This document shows, one piece after another, positions 41,905-49,865 of a stretch of 49,865 nucleotides of DNA. The notes under the pieces were generated by a model, which saw only the letters and a list, made by a program, of their open reading frames with translations, made no database searches and was not told the origin of the DNA. The DNA is taken from the NCBI GenBank assembly GCA_023418315.1, contig JAEZZY010000024.1:1-49865 (forward strand). The letters run 5' to 3'. The DNA comes from Bacteroidota bacterium. Lineage in GTDB: Bacteria; Bacteroidota; Bacteroidia; Chitinophagales; Chitinophagaceae. Position 1 is the first letter of the stretch; each line of letters starts with the position of its first letter. The translations under genes and the position numbers were made by a program.

Positions 41905-42744
41905 ATGCGAACGCGTTACGTCTTATATGCTTTCATTTTCTTGGGACTGGCTTCCTGCAAAAATGTGCGTCAGGAAAATCATGGCGGCATCGTTCTCGGC
42001 GATTCTACCACCATCATCACCGAAACCAATCCCGAATACCTCGCCGATTTTGTGCCGGACATCCATAATAAACCACCACAAGAAGATACCATAGCCCTTC
42101 CATCCTCCCCAGAAAATGATACGCAGGATGCAGAAAAAGATACCCTGAAATCGGCCCCTCAATCGGCTCCGGCCGCATCTTCCCACAACGGTAAAGGATT
42201 GGATATCGAATTTGCCGAGGTTACCGTCTCCCTGCCCGGTATTGATGTCAAATCTTTCCGGAACCAAGATGTAAAAACACTGAACGGCGTAAGCTATCAA
42301 CTGGTATCCGGCAGTTTACAGGGAAACCAGTTGGTAGTAAAAGGCGCTACCATCTGGAAAGTATCGCAACGCTATATCAGCACCTACGTGGTCAGCAAAG
42401 ACGGAAAAGATTTGCCATTGGAAAACATGGACCAGATAACCGCTTGGAAGGTGTTGAAAGGTAAGAACGACAACTATCCGATAACCGGTATCGCCCCTTC
42501 GGAACTGGAAGCTAAAAAAACGAACGCCGGGGCTATCCGCACTGCATTGAGCCGTACCGTGAGAGCCGAAAAAATGAAACGTACCGAAATAAGAGAATGG
42601 GAAGCGCTGGTAAAAAAACTGAAAAAGCCGGATCAAAAACCGGTGAGCGTTATGCTGCAAAGCATTATGTGGCGTATAGAAGGAAAGGATAAAAAAGGAA
42701 AAGCCTTCAGCAAGGAAGTGCGTATAGATCTCCCGATTTATTGA
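41905..42744 (+). CDS. Hypothetical lipoprotein
   Basis: A 279-residue protein with a lipoprotein signal (lipobox LASC, Cys near 18), a Pro/Ala/Ser-rich linker around residues 60-95 (PSSPENDTQDAEKD, then 'APQSAPAASSHNGKG'), and a C-terminal folded domain. The folded part contains LDIEFAEVTVSLPGIDVKSF and a Lys-rich 'KTLNGVSYQLVSGSL'. It contains no motif I recognise. It is probably an outer-membrane-anchored protein. It is bracketed by heptamer repeats on both sides and by an 11-base inverted pair ACTAATTCCTA / TAGGAATTAGT (41867-41877 and 42750-42760). Confidence 0.7.
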   Translation: MRTRYVLYAFIFLGLASCKNVRQENHGGIVLGDSTTIITETNPEYLADFVPDIHNKPPQEDTIALPSSPENDTQDAEKDTLKSAPQSAPAASSHNGKGLDIEFAEVTVSLPGIDVKSFRNQDVKTLNGVSYQLVSGSLQGNQLVVKGATIWKVSQRYISTYVVSKDGKDLPLENMDQITAWKVLKGKNDNYPITGIAPSELEAKKTNAGAIRTALSRTVRAEKMKRTEIREWEALVKKLKKPDQKPVSVMLQSIMWRIEGKDKKGKAFSKEVRIDLPIY

Positions 42745-42753
42745 GTGGATAGG

Positions 42754-42823
42754 AATTAGTAATTAGTAATTAGTAATTAGTAATTAGTGATTAGTGATTA
42801 GTGATTAGTGATTAGTGATTAGT
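42754..42823 (+). repeat. Perfect heptamer tandem array, 5 + 5 units
   Basis: Ten uninterrupted 7 bp units: AATTAGT five times (42754-42788), then GATTAGT five times (42789-42823). The only difference is the first base of the unit, switching once in the middle. The end of the array supplies the recQ stop codon on the other strand (TAA at 42819-42821). It looks like a length-variable array from replication slippage in which one base change was spread by expansion. Confidence 0.92.
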
Positions 42824-44732
42824 GCGGAGCGTGGCGATAGAGATTTCCTTCCCGCAGTATTTTTTCTTCATCCATCAATTTCCGCAGAATGGCTATGGCA
42901 TGATCCCGGTCGGTAGGGTTGGAAAACGATTGCAACAAGGTGGAAAGAGGTAAATCTTTTTGGGATAGCAGCCCTATAAGCCGAGTGCGTATTTCCCCGT
43001 CGGATAGGGACGGCGCTGCGTTTTGAAGGCATACATCGCAATGCCCGCACGGAGTTTCCGTCTTTTCTCCAAAATAATCCAGTAGTAATTTTTCCCTGCA
43101 AACAGTTGTATTTTGTAAAAAATAAATCATCTTTTCCGTGCGTTCCCTATGCCGCTCTCTCAGCAGGGCAATGCGTCGCATATTCAAAAGCAGATGGCGG
43201 CTATCCACGCGCAGGTGGTGAATATAAAGTTGGGGTTTATCACTCGCTTTTTGGAAGCGGATAATCTGCATTTGTTGCAATTGTTCCAGATGCCGTTCCA
43301 CCTCTGCATGGCTCATCTTACAACGTTTCCCTACTTGCCCTATACTTATGGTAGCGGGATAATGATAGATGGCGCTATACATGCGTAGCAACTGGATGCA
43401 CAGATTTCCCTGTAAGGGGTGGCTATCGGCAAGCGTGTCTATCACCCGGCGGTCGGCAATAAACTGTACGGTAGTGGGTTTATAAACCGCTTCGCTAAGG
43501 GTCCATAGCCCTTCCTGTTCCAAAAGTTTCAGCGCGGCATAGGCAGGAGCCGGTGTGAGCCGGAATTTCTGACAAAAATCAAGCAGGTCAAAATCGAAAT
43601 AAGCCCCGGGCGCACTGCCTATAGGGAGCTGCAGGTATTCGCATACCGATTGATATACGAGGCGTAGATATTCTTCTCCGGGAAATTTGATGTCCGTGCT
43701 TTCCCGCAACCGGTCTATATCCCGCTTGTTGCACAGCAGGACAGCCGAGGCTTTTTCCAGTCCTCTTCCTGCGCGGCCTGCTTCCTGGTAATAGGCTTCA
43801 AGATGTTCCGGCGCGTCATAATGCAGCACGGTTTTTACATCCGGTTTATCAATACCCATCCCAAATGCCGTGGTGGCGGCCATGGCACGCACTTCATCCT
43901 TCATCCACATTTGCTGGGCTTGGTTTCGTTGCTCACGTTCCATTCCCGCATGGTAGCAAAGCGTGGGAAGTTGTTGTCCGGTAAGGGTTTTAGCCAATAG
44001 TTCCGTTTGCTTGCGACTGCGGCAATAGATGAGCGCGGTAGCTTGCGGCGAAAGCGCGTGAAGCGTATCCTGCAGCTTATTTTCGGAAGGCTGAACAGTG
44101 TACCAAAGGTTGGGTTTTTTAAAACTTTGCTGAAACAAGGCAGGTTTTTTCAACCGCAACTGCTTTATAATGTCTTGCCGGGTAGTGTGCGTGGCTGTAG
44201 CCGTGAGCGCGATAAAGGGAAGGTCGGAGAAGGTTTTTTTTAGCGAAGCGATTTTTAAATAATCGGGTCGAAAATCATGTCCCCACTGAGAAATGCAATG
44301 AGCTTCATCCACCGCAAAAAAGTTAACCGGCACATCCGGCAGGTATTCGTTGAAGAGATCGGACTGAATGCGCTCCGGCGAAATATAAAACAATTTGTAC
44401 GCTCCCTGCACCAGGTTTTCCAGATGATTTTTCACCTCGGCAGCGGGCATGCCTGCATGAAGCGCGGCAGCGGGTATATGCTGTTGCCCGAGGCGCTGCA
44501 CCTGATCTTGCATTAAGGCTATGAGCGGAGAGATGACGATGCAGCAGCCGTCTTGTGCCAGAGCGGGTACTTGGTAGCAGAGCGATTTTCCGCCGCCCGT
44601 AGGCAACAATGCCATCACATCCCTGCCTGCCAGCACACAGCTTATAATTTCCCGCTGCATAGGACGGAAGGAAGAAAAACCCCAGTATCGTTGTAAAATA
44701 TCTTCTAAAGAGGGCAAATGCAAACGATTCAA
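42819..44732 (-). CDS. recQ: ATP-dependent DNA helicase RecQ
   Basis: A 637-residue RecQ helicase that unwinds DNA 3' to 5' in recombination and fork repair. Motifs: QRYWGFSSFRPMQ (motif 0), LLPTGGGKSLCY (Walker A, Lys49), DEAHCISQWGHDF (142-154), ALTATAT, YYQEAGRAGRG (motif VI), zinc-binding CREKLLL...CGHCDVC, and a winged helix. There is a short C-terminal tail and no clear full HRDC domain, so it is of moderate length for the family. The frame starts with TTG at 44732, overlapping the previous gene's stop by 4 bases (TTGA). No ATG would keep motif 0. Its stop lies in the heptamer array. Confidence 0.94.
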   Translation of the reverse strand: MNRLHLPSLEDILQRYWGFSSFRPMQREIISCVLAGRDVMALLPTGGGKSLCYQVPALAQDGCCIVISPLIALMQDQVQRLGQQHIPAAALHAGMPAAEVKNHLENLVQGAYKLFYISPERIQSDLFNEYLPDVPVNFFAVDEAHCISQWGHDFRPDYLKIASLKKTFSDLPFIALTATATHTTRQDIIKQLRLKKPALFQQSFKKPNLWYTVQPSENKLQDTLHALSPQATALIYCRSRKQTELLAKTLTGQQLPTLCYHAGMEREQRNQAQQMWMKDEVRAMAATTAFGMGIDKPDVKTVLHYDAPEHLEAYYQEAGRAGRGLEKASAVLLCNKRDIDRLRESTDIKFPGEEYLRLVYQSVCEYLQLPIGSAPGAYFDFDLLDFCQKFRLTPAPAYAALKLLEQEGLWTLSEAVYKPTTVQFIADRRVIDTLADSHPLQGNLCIQLLRMYSAIYHYPATISIGQVGKRCKMSHAEVERHLEQLQQMQIIRFQKASDKPQLYIHHLRVDSRHLLLNMRRIALLRERHRERTEKMIYFLQNTTVCREKLLLDYFGEKTETPCGHCDVCLQNAAPSLSDGEIRTRLIGLLSQKDLPLSTLLQSFSNPTDRDHAIAILRKLMDEEKILREGNLYRHAPH

Positions 44733-45199
44733 CTGTAAATTTTATCAATAAAAACCGGCTTCAAACCATAATTCCACAAATGAGCTTTTAGCTCCGGCTG
44801 TGCAGCAATCTGCTGCATAGAAGCGGTAGGTATCCAGTTGCACTGGTCGAAACGGTTGGTCTGGTGCGGCATGAGATGAGCGCTTACGCCAAGCTGCGCC
44901 GGTTCGATACCAAACAAAACGAGGGTGGCTATGCCCAGCTCTTCCCGCAGGTAATGCCAGGCGATACGGTCTTTTTCATCCAGCTCCACCACCTGATACA
45001 GCTCCGGTTGCAAGCGGCAGGCTTCGATGATTTTTTGTAATAAGACCGTGTCTTCTTCCCGTTCATTCCTTACCGTCATAAATAATACTGGTTTGGCGGA
45101 TAACGACTTGGTTTTGAGCCATTCATTCGTCCAGAAAACATCATGTTCGGCACGCACAATTGTGGTATTTATTATATTAGAGATGCTGTTATTTTTCAT
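44729..45199 (-). CDS. Conserved hypothetical protein coupled to recQ
   Basis: A 156-residue soluble protein with no signal peptide. It has an alpha/beta look: KPVLFMTVRNEREEDTVLLQ, then 'YQVVELDEKDRIAWHYLREE', then 'LGIATLVLFGIEPAQLGVSA' and the C-terminal LKAHLWNYGLKPVFIDKIY. I recognise no named domain. Its stop overlaps the recQ start by 4 bases, so the two are made together, which suggests a link to DNA metabolism. A replisome-associated small subunit is conceivable but has no sequence support. It is divergent from ilvE with a 67-base gap. Confidence 0.72.
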   Translation of the reverse strand: MKNNSISNIINTTIVRAEHDVFWTNEWLKTKSLSAKPVLFMTVRNEREEDTVLLQKIIEACRLQPELYQVVELDEKDRIAWHYLREELGIATLVLFGIEPAQLGVSAHLMPHQTNRFDQCNWIPTASMQQIAAQPELKAHLWNYGLKPVFIDKIYS

Positions 45200-45226
45200 T
45201 TGAAAAACCCTTCCGTAAAAATTTCG

Positions 45227-45234
45227 TTTCTTTG
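45227..45234 (+). promoter_or_regulatory. Candidate -7 box ahead of ilvE
   Basis: TTTCTTTG differs from the Bacteroidota -7 consensus TAnnTTTG at only one fixed position and lies 32 bases before the ilvE start. A TTTG at 45199-45202 is 24 bases upstream, longer than the usual spacing, so the call is weak. Confidence 0.25.
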
Positions 45235-45266
45235 CGAAGTTAATTTTTAATCTTATCTTTTAGTTT

Positions 45267-46334
45267 ATGAATATTGCAACACCGGAAATCAAGATACACA
45301 AAACCCCATCTTCCAGAATCCAACAAATGGATCCCAACAATCTTCAGTTTGGAAAGCTCTATGCCGACCACATGTTTATTGCCCACTATAAAAAAGGGAA
45401 CTGGAACACACCGGAGATCATCCCCTACGGCAATCTGAGTCTTAGCCCCGCTACTACTTTTTTTCATTACGGACAAGCCATTTTTGAAGGCGTAAAAGCC
45501 TATAGAAATCAAGAAGGAGAGGTAACCATTTTTCGTCCGTATGACAACTGGAAACGACTGAATGTATCTGCCCACCGCATGGCTATGCCGGATGTGCCGG
45601 AAGAATTATTTATAGACGGCATGAAAACGCTGATAGACCTTGACCGCGAATGGGTGCCGGGTTCTAAAGGCAGCTCCCTATACATCCGCCCGTTTTTGGT
45701 GGCTACTGATGAATTTATAGGCGTGAAACCTGCTGAAGAATTTACTTTCATGATTATCACCAGCCCTGCCGGTCCTTACTATGCACAGCCTGTAAATATT
45801 TTTGTGCAAAGCGAATATGTGCGTGCCTTCCCCGGTGGAATCGGATATACCAAAGCTGCCGGCAACTATGGTGCTTGCATGTATCCTACCTTAAAAATAA
45901 GAGAAGCCGGCTACGACCAAAACCTGTGGATGGATGGTATCGAACGCAAGTATGTGCAGGAAATAGGAACGATGAATGTGTTTTTTGTGATCGGCGAAAA
46001 AATCATTACCCCCAATACCAACGATACTATCTTAAAAGGTGTTACCCGCGACAGTGTCCTCACTATTTTGCGCGACAACGGCTATACCGTAGAAGAACGA
46101 CCCATCAGCATTGATGAAATAGAAGAAGCATATAAAAACGGACAGTTGAAAGAAGCCTTCGGTACCGGCACTGCTGCATCCATCGCGCCTATAGCATCGC
46201 TTACCTATAAAGAAGACCGCCTGGAACTGCCGCCTGTGGAAGAATGGAAAATAGGCAACTGGGTAAAAGAAGAAATGGATCAAATCCGCTACGGTAAAAA
46301 ACCGGATACCCACGGTTGGTTGCTTAAAGTATAA
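45267..46334 (+). CDS. ilvE: Branched-chain amino acid aminotransferase
   Basis: A 355-residue PLP enzyme of fold type IV, of the eukaryote/actinobacterial-like BCAT2 form. The marks are FFHYGQAIFEGVKAYRNQEG, YIRPFLVATDEFIGVKP, 'IGYTKAAGNYGACMYP' with the PLP Lys196, and 'EIGTMNVFFVIG'. It exchanges amino groups between leucine, isoleucine or valine and 2-oxoglutarate. Motifs and length are complete. It is in the cytosol, monocistronic, and followed by a hairpin terminator. Confidence 0.95.
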   Translation: MNIATPEIKIHKTPSSRIQQMDPNNLQFGKLYADHMFIAHYKKGNWNTPEIIPYGNLSLSPATTFFHYGQAIFEGVKAYRNQEGEVTIFRPYDNWKRLNVSAHRMAMPDVPEELFIDGMKTLIDLDREWVPGSKGSSLYIRPFLVATDEFIGVKPAEEFTFMIITSPAGPYYAQPVNIFVQSEYVRAFPGGIGYTKAAGNYGACMYPTLKIREAGYDQNLWMDGIERKYVQEIGTMNVFFVIGEKIITPNTNDTILKGVTRDSVLTILRDNGYTVEERPISIDEIEEAYKNGQLKEAFGTGTAASIAPIASLTYKEDRLELPPVEEWKIGNWVKEEMDQIRYGKKPDTHGWLLKV

Positions 46335-46361
46335 TTTATTTTTCCGGAAATATTTTTGGAG

Positions 46362-46396
46362 AAGAGAGATAGAAACCATGTCTCTCTTTTCTTTTA
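46362..46396 (+). terminator. Intrinsic terminator after ilvE
   Basis: AAGAGAGA (46362-46369) pairs with TCTCTCTT (46381-46388), extended by a T-G wobble and an A-T pair inward, and is followed by TTCTTTT. It stands 27 bases after the ilvE stop. Confidence 0.7.
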
Positions 46397-46504
46397 GAAA
46401 GAGAGGACTGCCTAGCTGAAGCAGCGCTTAGGGTATTTTTTTTAGTCTTCAAGAAAAAAACTGTATCTTATGAAATCTTTACTATCTAATAAAATTGACC
46501 GTAC

Positions 46505-47089
46505 ATGAAAATTTATTACTGGGTTGCTTTCTTGATTTTAACCGTGAATATAGGCGGCTGCGGACTTGCCGAGCGAGAGAAAAACCTCAAAGACAGGGAA
46601 GCCCTTGTGCTGCAAAAAGAACAAGAACTGCGGATAAAAGAGCAGGAACTTTTGCAAAAAGAAGCCTTGCTGGATGACCTGGAAGAAACTTTGGACAGCA
46701 GCAAACGTGTATGGGATACCGTGGGCGTGTACGACCCGGCTATAGTAGGTGAATGGACCGTGAATATGACCTGTAGCGAAACCACCTGCGACGGCTCTGC
46801 CATAGGCGATAAAAAAACCGAAAAATGGATTATCTCCTATGAAAATGCAGCCGTAAAAATAAGCGCTTACTCCGGCAAAAACCTTACACGCACCTATACC
46901 GGACTTTATAAAGACAATCAGATTTCTGCCAAAGAACTGAACAACGCTCAGGGAACCAACATTACCGTGCAGATGAGAGCCGCTACCGACAAACAGAATA
47001 AATTTATCGGTAAAAGAGAGATACAACAAGCCAATTGCAAAATTGTTTATGAACTGGATGTTACTAAGAAATTAACCGGTAAAAATTAA
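46505..47089 (+). CDS. Coiled-coil lipoprotein ahead of the antiporter
   Basis: A 194-residue lipoprotein: signal peptide with a Gly/Cys lipobox (IGGCG, Cys near 19). A coiled coil of about 55 residues follows (LAEREKNLKDREALVLQKEQ, then 'ELRIKEQELLQKEALLDDLE'). The C-terminal domain resembles small beta-type lipoproteins (GEWTVNMTCSETTCDGSAIG; GLYKDNQISAKELN). It ends 2 bases before the start of the antiporter gene, so the two share a transcript. It may be a periplasmic partner, but no known pairing is recalled. Confidence 0.78.
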   Translation: MKIYYWVAFLILTVNIGGCGLAEREKNLKDREALVLQKEQELRIKEQELLQKEALLDDLEETLDSSKRVWDTVGVYDPAIVGEWTVNMTCSETTCDGSAIGDKKTEKWIISYENAAVKISAYSGKNLTRTYTGLYKDNQISAKELNNAQGTNITVQMRAATDKQNKFIGKREIQQANCKIVYELDVTKKLTGKN

Positions 47090-47091
47090 TT

Positions 47092-49260
47092 ATGATCTTT
47101 CTATCGTCACTCGATTTCACCTTACCGCTTACCAATCCTGTCATTATTTTTTCCATAGTGCTGTTTATTATTTTATTCGCACCTATTTTGCTGAATAAGG
47201 TAAAAGTACCGCATATCATAGGGCTTATTATAGCCGGTATTATTGTGGGCCCTTACGGGTTTAACCTACTTAACCGCGATAGCAGTATTGTGCTTTTCGG
47301 CACGGTAGGGCTGTTGTATATCATGTTTCTGGCGGGTTTGGAAATTGACCTTGCCGAGTTTAAAAAGAACAGTAAGAAAATCGCCGTTTTCGGATTCATC
47401 ACTTTTTTGCTTCCCTTTGTTTTCGGCACCATAGCCAGTTATTATCTGCTGGGCTACAGCTTCATGTCGTCCATGTTGCTGGCCAGTATGTTTTCTACCC
47501 ACACGCTTGTATCGTATCCTATAGCCAGTAAATATGGGGTGGCACGCAACCGCGCGGTGGCGCTCACCGTAGGCGGCACAATGATTACCGACATCTTCGC
47601 CCTCTTGATTCTGGCGACTATAGCGGGGATGACCAAAGAAGAAGTGTCTTCCGTATTCTGGATACAGCTTAGTATTTCCTGCATCATTTTTGTCGCAATT
47701 ATCTTTTTTCTTTTTCCGCTCATCATCAACTGGTTTTTCAAGCATTTTGAAGACAGCGTATCGCAATACATTTTTGTGCTGGCTACGGTTTTCCTGGCGT
47801 CGTTTCTTGCAGAAGCCGCAGGTATAGAAGCGATCATCGGAGCGTTTTTTTCGGGGTTGGTGCTGAATAAATATGTACCGCATCAGTCGGCATTGATGAA
47901 CCGGATCAATTTTGTAGGGAATGCGTTATTCATCCCGTTCTTCCTTATTAGTGTGGGTATGCTGGTAGATTTGAAAGTCATTACCCAAGGATGGGAAGCC
48001 CTGAAAGTAGCCGGTGTGATTACCTTTGTAGCCATTATCACCAAATACCTTGCTGCTTGGATCACGCAAAAAACATTCGGCATGAACCAGACAGAGGGAA
48101 AGCTCATTTTCGGATTAAGCACTTCCCATGCAGCAGCTACGCTTGCCATCATATTAGTAGGTTACAACATCATCATCGGGGAAACCGTTTCGGGCGAACC
48201 CATCCGTTTGCTCAATGAAGATGTGCTGAACGGAACCATCCTGCTCATTCTGGTAAGCTGCACTATCAGTTCTTTTGTAGTGGAGAAAGCAGCGAGCAAA
48301 ATGGCTTTGTCTGCCGATGCTATAGAAGGAGATGGCTATGGAACGGATCAAAAAGAAAAAATATTGGTCTCCATCGTCAATATGGATATGGTAGTGCCTA
48401 TGATGGACTTTGGATTAATGCTCAAGCAACACAAAAACAAAGAGCCTATCTATGCTTTGCAGATTGTGGATGATGCACATGCTAATGAAAGCAATGCACA
48501 GAGTAAAAAAATAATGGACAGGGCTATTACCCATGCTTCCGCCACGGAAAACACCGTCATTCCCATCATCCGGCATGATGCCAATATAGGCAATGGTATT
48601 ATTTATACCATCCGGGAACAAAATATTACAGACGTACTTATAGGGCTGCATCACAATGCCGATCCGAAAGTATTTTTCGGACCTACGGCAGAAAACATCC
48701 TAAAACGCATCTGGAAAACCATCTACATTTATAAACCCCGCCAGCCTTTTAATACACTAAAAAGAATAGTGGCGGTAGTGCCCGAAAAAGCCGAAACAGA
48801 GCCGGGATTTCTGCATTGGTATGAAAAAATAATGACCTTAGCCAAAGCCTCGGGGATGCCGGTTTTGTTTTATGGCGATGACAATGCCTTGAAAGAAATA
48901 CAGCTTTTTGCCAATCAAAATCACGCGCAGGCACAGATCCAATTTCATAGCTTTACCCATTGGAAAAATTTTTCCACCTTTTCCAAAGAGCTTAAAAAAG
49001 ATGATTTGTTTGTGATTGTTTCGGCAAGAAAAGGGACTAATTCACACCATTCTTATCTTAATAAACTACCGCATTACCTCACTAGTCATTTTAAGGAAAA
49101 CAGCTTTATTCTGTTATTCCCCGAACAATTGGAAATCGGTATCAATATGGAAAATATTGCACAAGCGGATGGTGCGCTTCTTGAAACGCTTACCGAAAAA
49201 ATAGGCGCTATAGGTAATGCCCGGAAAATCTTTAAGAAGATTTTTAAAGAGAAAGAATAA
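47092..49260 (+). CDS. Cation:proton antiporter (CPA2 type) with cytosolic C-terminal domain
   Basis: A 722-residue membrane transporter. Residues about 15-400 hold about 12-13 membrane helices with the CPA2 pattern: PHIIGLIIAGIIVGPYGFNL, 'MFLAGLEIDLAEFKKN' and 'AGIEAIIGAFFSGLVLNKYV'. The remaining ~310 residues are cytosolic and resemble two USP-like alpha/beta domains (ILVSIVNMDMVVPMMDFGLM; RIVAVVPEKAETEPGFL), which may bind nucleotides and gate transport. It exchanges Na+ or K+ for H+ across the inner membrane. It has no RCK/TrkA-N domain. The start ATG is 2 bases after the lipoprotein stop. Confidence 0.88.
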   Translation: MIFLSSLDFTLPLTNPVIIFSIVLFIILFAPILLNKVKVPHIIGLIIAGIIVGPYGFNLLNRDSSIVLFGTVGLLYIMFLAGLEIDLAEFKKNSKKIAVFGFITFLLPFVFGTIASYYLLGYSFMSSMLLASMFSTHTLVSYPIASKYGVARNRAVALTVGGTMITDIFALLILATIAGMTKEEVSSVFWIQLSISCIIFVAIIFFLFPLIINWFFKHFEDSVSQYIFVLATVFLASFLAEAAGIEAIIGAFFSGLVLNKYVPHQSALMNRINFVGNALFIPFFLISVGMLVDLKVITQGWEALKVAGVITFVAIITKYLAAWITQKTFGMNQTEGKLIFGLSTSHAAATLAIILVGYNIIIGETVSGEPIRLLNEDVLNGTILLILVSCTISSFVVEKAASKMALSADAIEGDGYGTDQKEKILVSIVNMDMVVPMMDFGLMLKQHKNKEPIYALQIVDDAHANESNAQSKKIMDRAITHASATENTVIPIIRHDANIGNGIIYTIREQNITDVLIGLHHNADPKVFFGPTAENILKRIWKTIYIYKPRQPFNTLKRIVAVVPEKAETEPGFLHWYEKIMTLAKASGMPVLFYGDDNALKEIQLFANQNHAQAQIQFHSFTHWKNFSTFSKELKKDDLFVIVSARKGTNSHHSYLNKLPHYLTSHFKENSFILLFPEQLEIGINMENIAQADGALLETLTEKIGAIGNARKIFKKIFKEKE

Positions 49261-49283
49261 AAAGAACAACGATGGGAAACGAG

Positions 49284-49865
49284 CTATAAATACGCTCCCG
49301 TATAGCTTTTCTTTAGTTTTTTCAATCCTTCCGGTGTGCCCTCGTAAAGCAGTGCGCCGCCTTCCGCACCGCCTTCGGGGCCGAGGTCTATCACCCAGTC
49401 TGCTGCTTTTATCACATCGGTATTGTGTTCGATCACGATGACGCTATGTCCGTTTTCAATGAGGGCATCAAACGAAGAAAGCAGTTTGTTGATGTCGTGA
49501 AAATGTAAACCTGTTGTAGGCTCATCAAAGATGAATAGCACTTTATTACTGTCTTTTCCTTTGCTTAGGAAGGATGCGAGCTTTACCCGCTGTGCTTCGC
49601 CACCGCTGAGCGTATCGCTGCTTTGCCCCAGTTTGAGATAGCCCAAACCTACGTCCGATAAGGGTTGCAGCGTTTTAGCAATTTTCTTTTCATCTTTAAA
49701 AAAAGCAATGCTTTCATCCACACTCATTTCCAAAACATCATAAACATTCTTGGTGCGGTAGGTTACTTCCAGCACTTCATCTTTAAAACGCTTGCCTTTA
49801 CAGCTTTCACAAAGCAGATGAATATCGGCAAGAAACTGCATCTCTACCACCACTTCGCCTTCGCC
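49284..49865 (-). CDS. uvrA: Excinuclease ABC subunit A, C-terminal part (cut by window edge)
   Basis: The minus-strand frame is open to the right edge of the window, so this is only the 3' part (about 194 residues) of uvrA. It includes a zinc-binding CESCKGKRF, the ABC signature TLSGGEAQRVKLASFLS, the Walker B VLFIFDEPTTGLHF and the switch His in VIVIEHNTDVIKAADWVIDL. The end is intact (TGAYL, stop TAG). UvrA finds damage in nucleotide excision repair. It converges with the antiporter gene, leaving 23 bases between the two stops. Confidence 0.96.
   Translation of the reverse strand, partial: GEGEVVVEMQFLADIHLLCESCKGKRFKDEVLEVTYRTKNVYDVLEMSVDESIAFFKDEKKIAKTLQPLSDVGLGYLKLGQSSDTLSGGEAQRVKLASFLSKGKDSNKVLFIFDEPTTGLHFHDINKLLSSFDALIENGHSVIVIEHNTDVIKAADWVIDLGPEGGAEGGALLYEGTPEGLKKLKKSYTGAYL

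Noticed and set aside
1..49865. tRNA, rRNA, CRISPR arrays and classical insertion sequences
   Set aside because: No cloverleaf, rRNA-like stretch, regularly spaced direct repeats or transposase frame was found by eye on either strand.

Overview
The window comes from a member of the Bacteroidota, most likely the Chitinophagales/Sphingobacteriales side of the phylum. The evidence is a type IX secretion (T9SS) C-terminal sorting signal on two large proteins and a gliding-motility-type C-terminal module on a third. There is also a GldB-like lipoprotein, PorT-type outer-membrane barrel, DUF4397 and DUF4105 proteins, many short lipoproteins, and starts without strong Shine-Dalgarno sequences. No species can be named from the sequence alone. 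I saw no rRNA, tRNA, CRISPR array, integrase or transposase.

Region 1 (about 1-8.7 kb) is accessory in character. It looks richer in A/T than the rest and carries several families of palindromic repeats. It holds a small lipoprotein, a seven-repeat T9SS protein, and a WYL regulator divergent from a tight five-gene run. That run encodes an unrecognised protein with a 'SKVxAF...YDSRV' signature, a TPR protein, an unrecognised acidic protein, a uracil-DNA-glycosylase-like protein and a histidine phosphatase. Two copies of a double-hairpin element with 25 bp inverted ends (1159-1300 and 8480-8616) bracket the T9SS gene, the regulator and the five-gene run. This block is the best candidate for an undescribed system. 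Its function is not shown by the sequence.

Region 2 (8.7-13 kb) is on the minus strand. It has a DUF58 membrane protein and a compact operon: DoxX-like membrane protein, ECF-type sigma factor, E. coli-type GTP cyclohydrolase I, ferredoxin-reductase-like flavoprotein and AhpD-like protein. This looks like a sigma-driven redox/pterin stress module without a recognisable anti-sigma factor.

Region 3 (13.2-30.2 kb) is mostly backbone. It contains pyruvate carboxylase, a DUF4397 lipoprotein, an L,D-transpeptidase, a stand-alone RlmK-type rRNA methyltransferase, the CbpA/CbpM chaperone pair, a PorT-like barrel and a GldB-like lipoprotein. These are followed by DNA polymerase III alpha, an LpxL-type acyltransferase, a fatty acid desaturase and thioredoxin.

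Region 4 (30.2-38.6 kb) is mainly minus strand. A coupled three-gene set encodes a DUF4105 protein, an alpha/beta hydrolase and a PKD/gliding-motility C-terminal protein. Then come a front-end-type desaturase, a small membrane protein, PhoH, PurE, an NlpC/P60 hydrolase and a YHS-domain lipoprotein.

Region 5 (38.6-49.9 kb) has a large secreted protein joining fibronectin-like repeats to a PHP-type metallohydrolase domain. Next is a lipoprotein gene bracketed by heptamer tandem repeats, then RecQ overlapping an unknown gene, IlvE, a coiled-coil lipoprotein directly ahead of a CPA2 cation/proton antiporter, and the 3' part of uvrA, which runs off the right edge.
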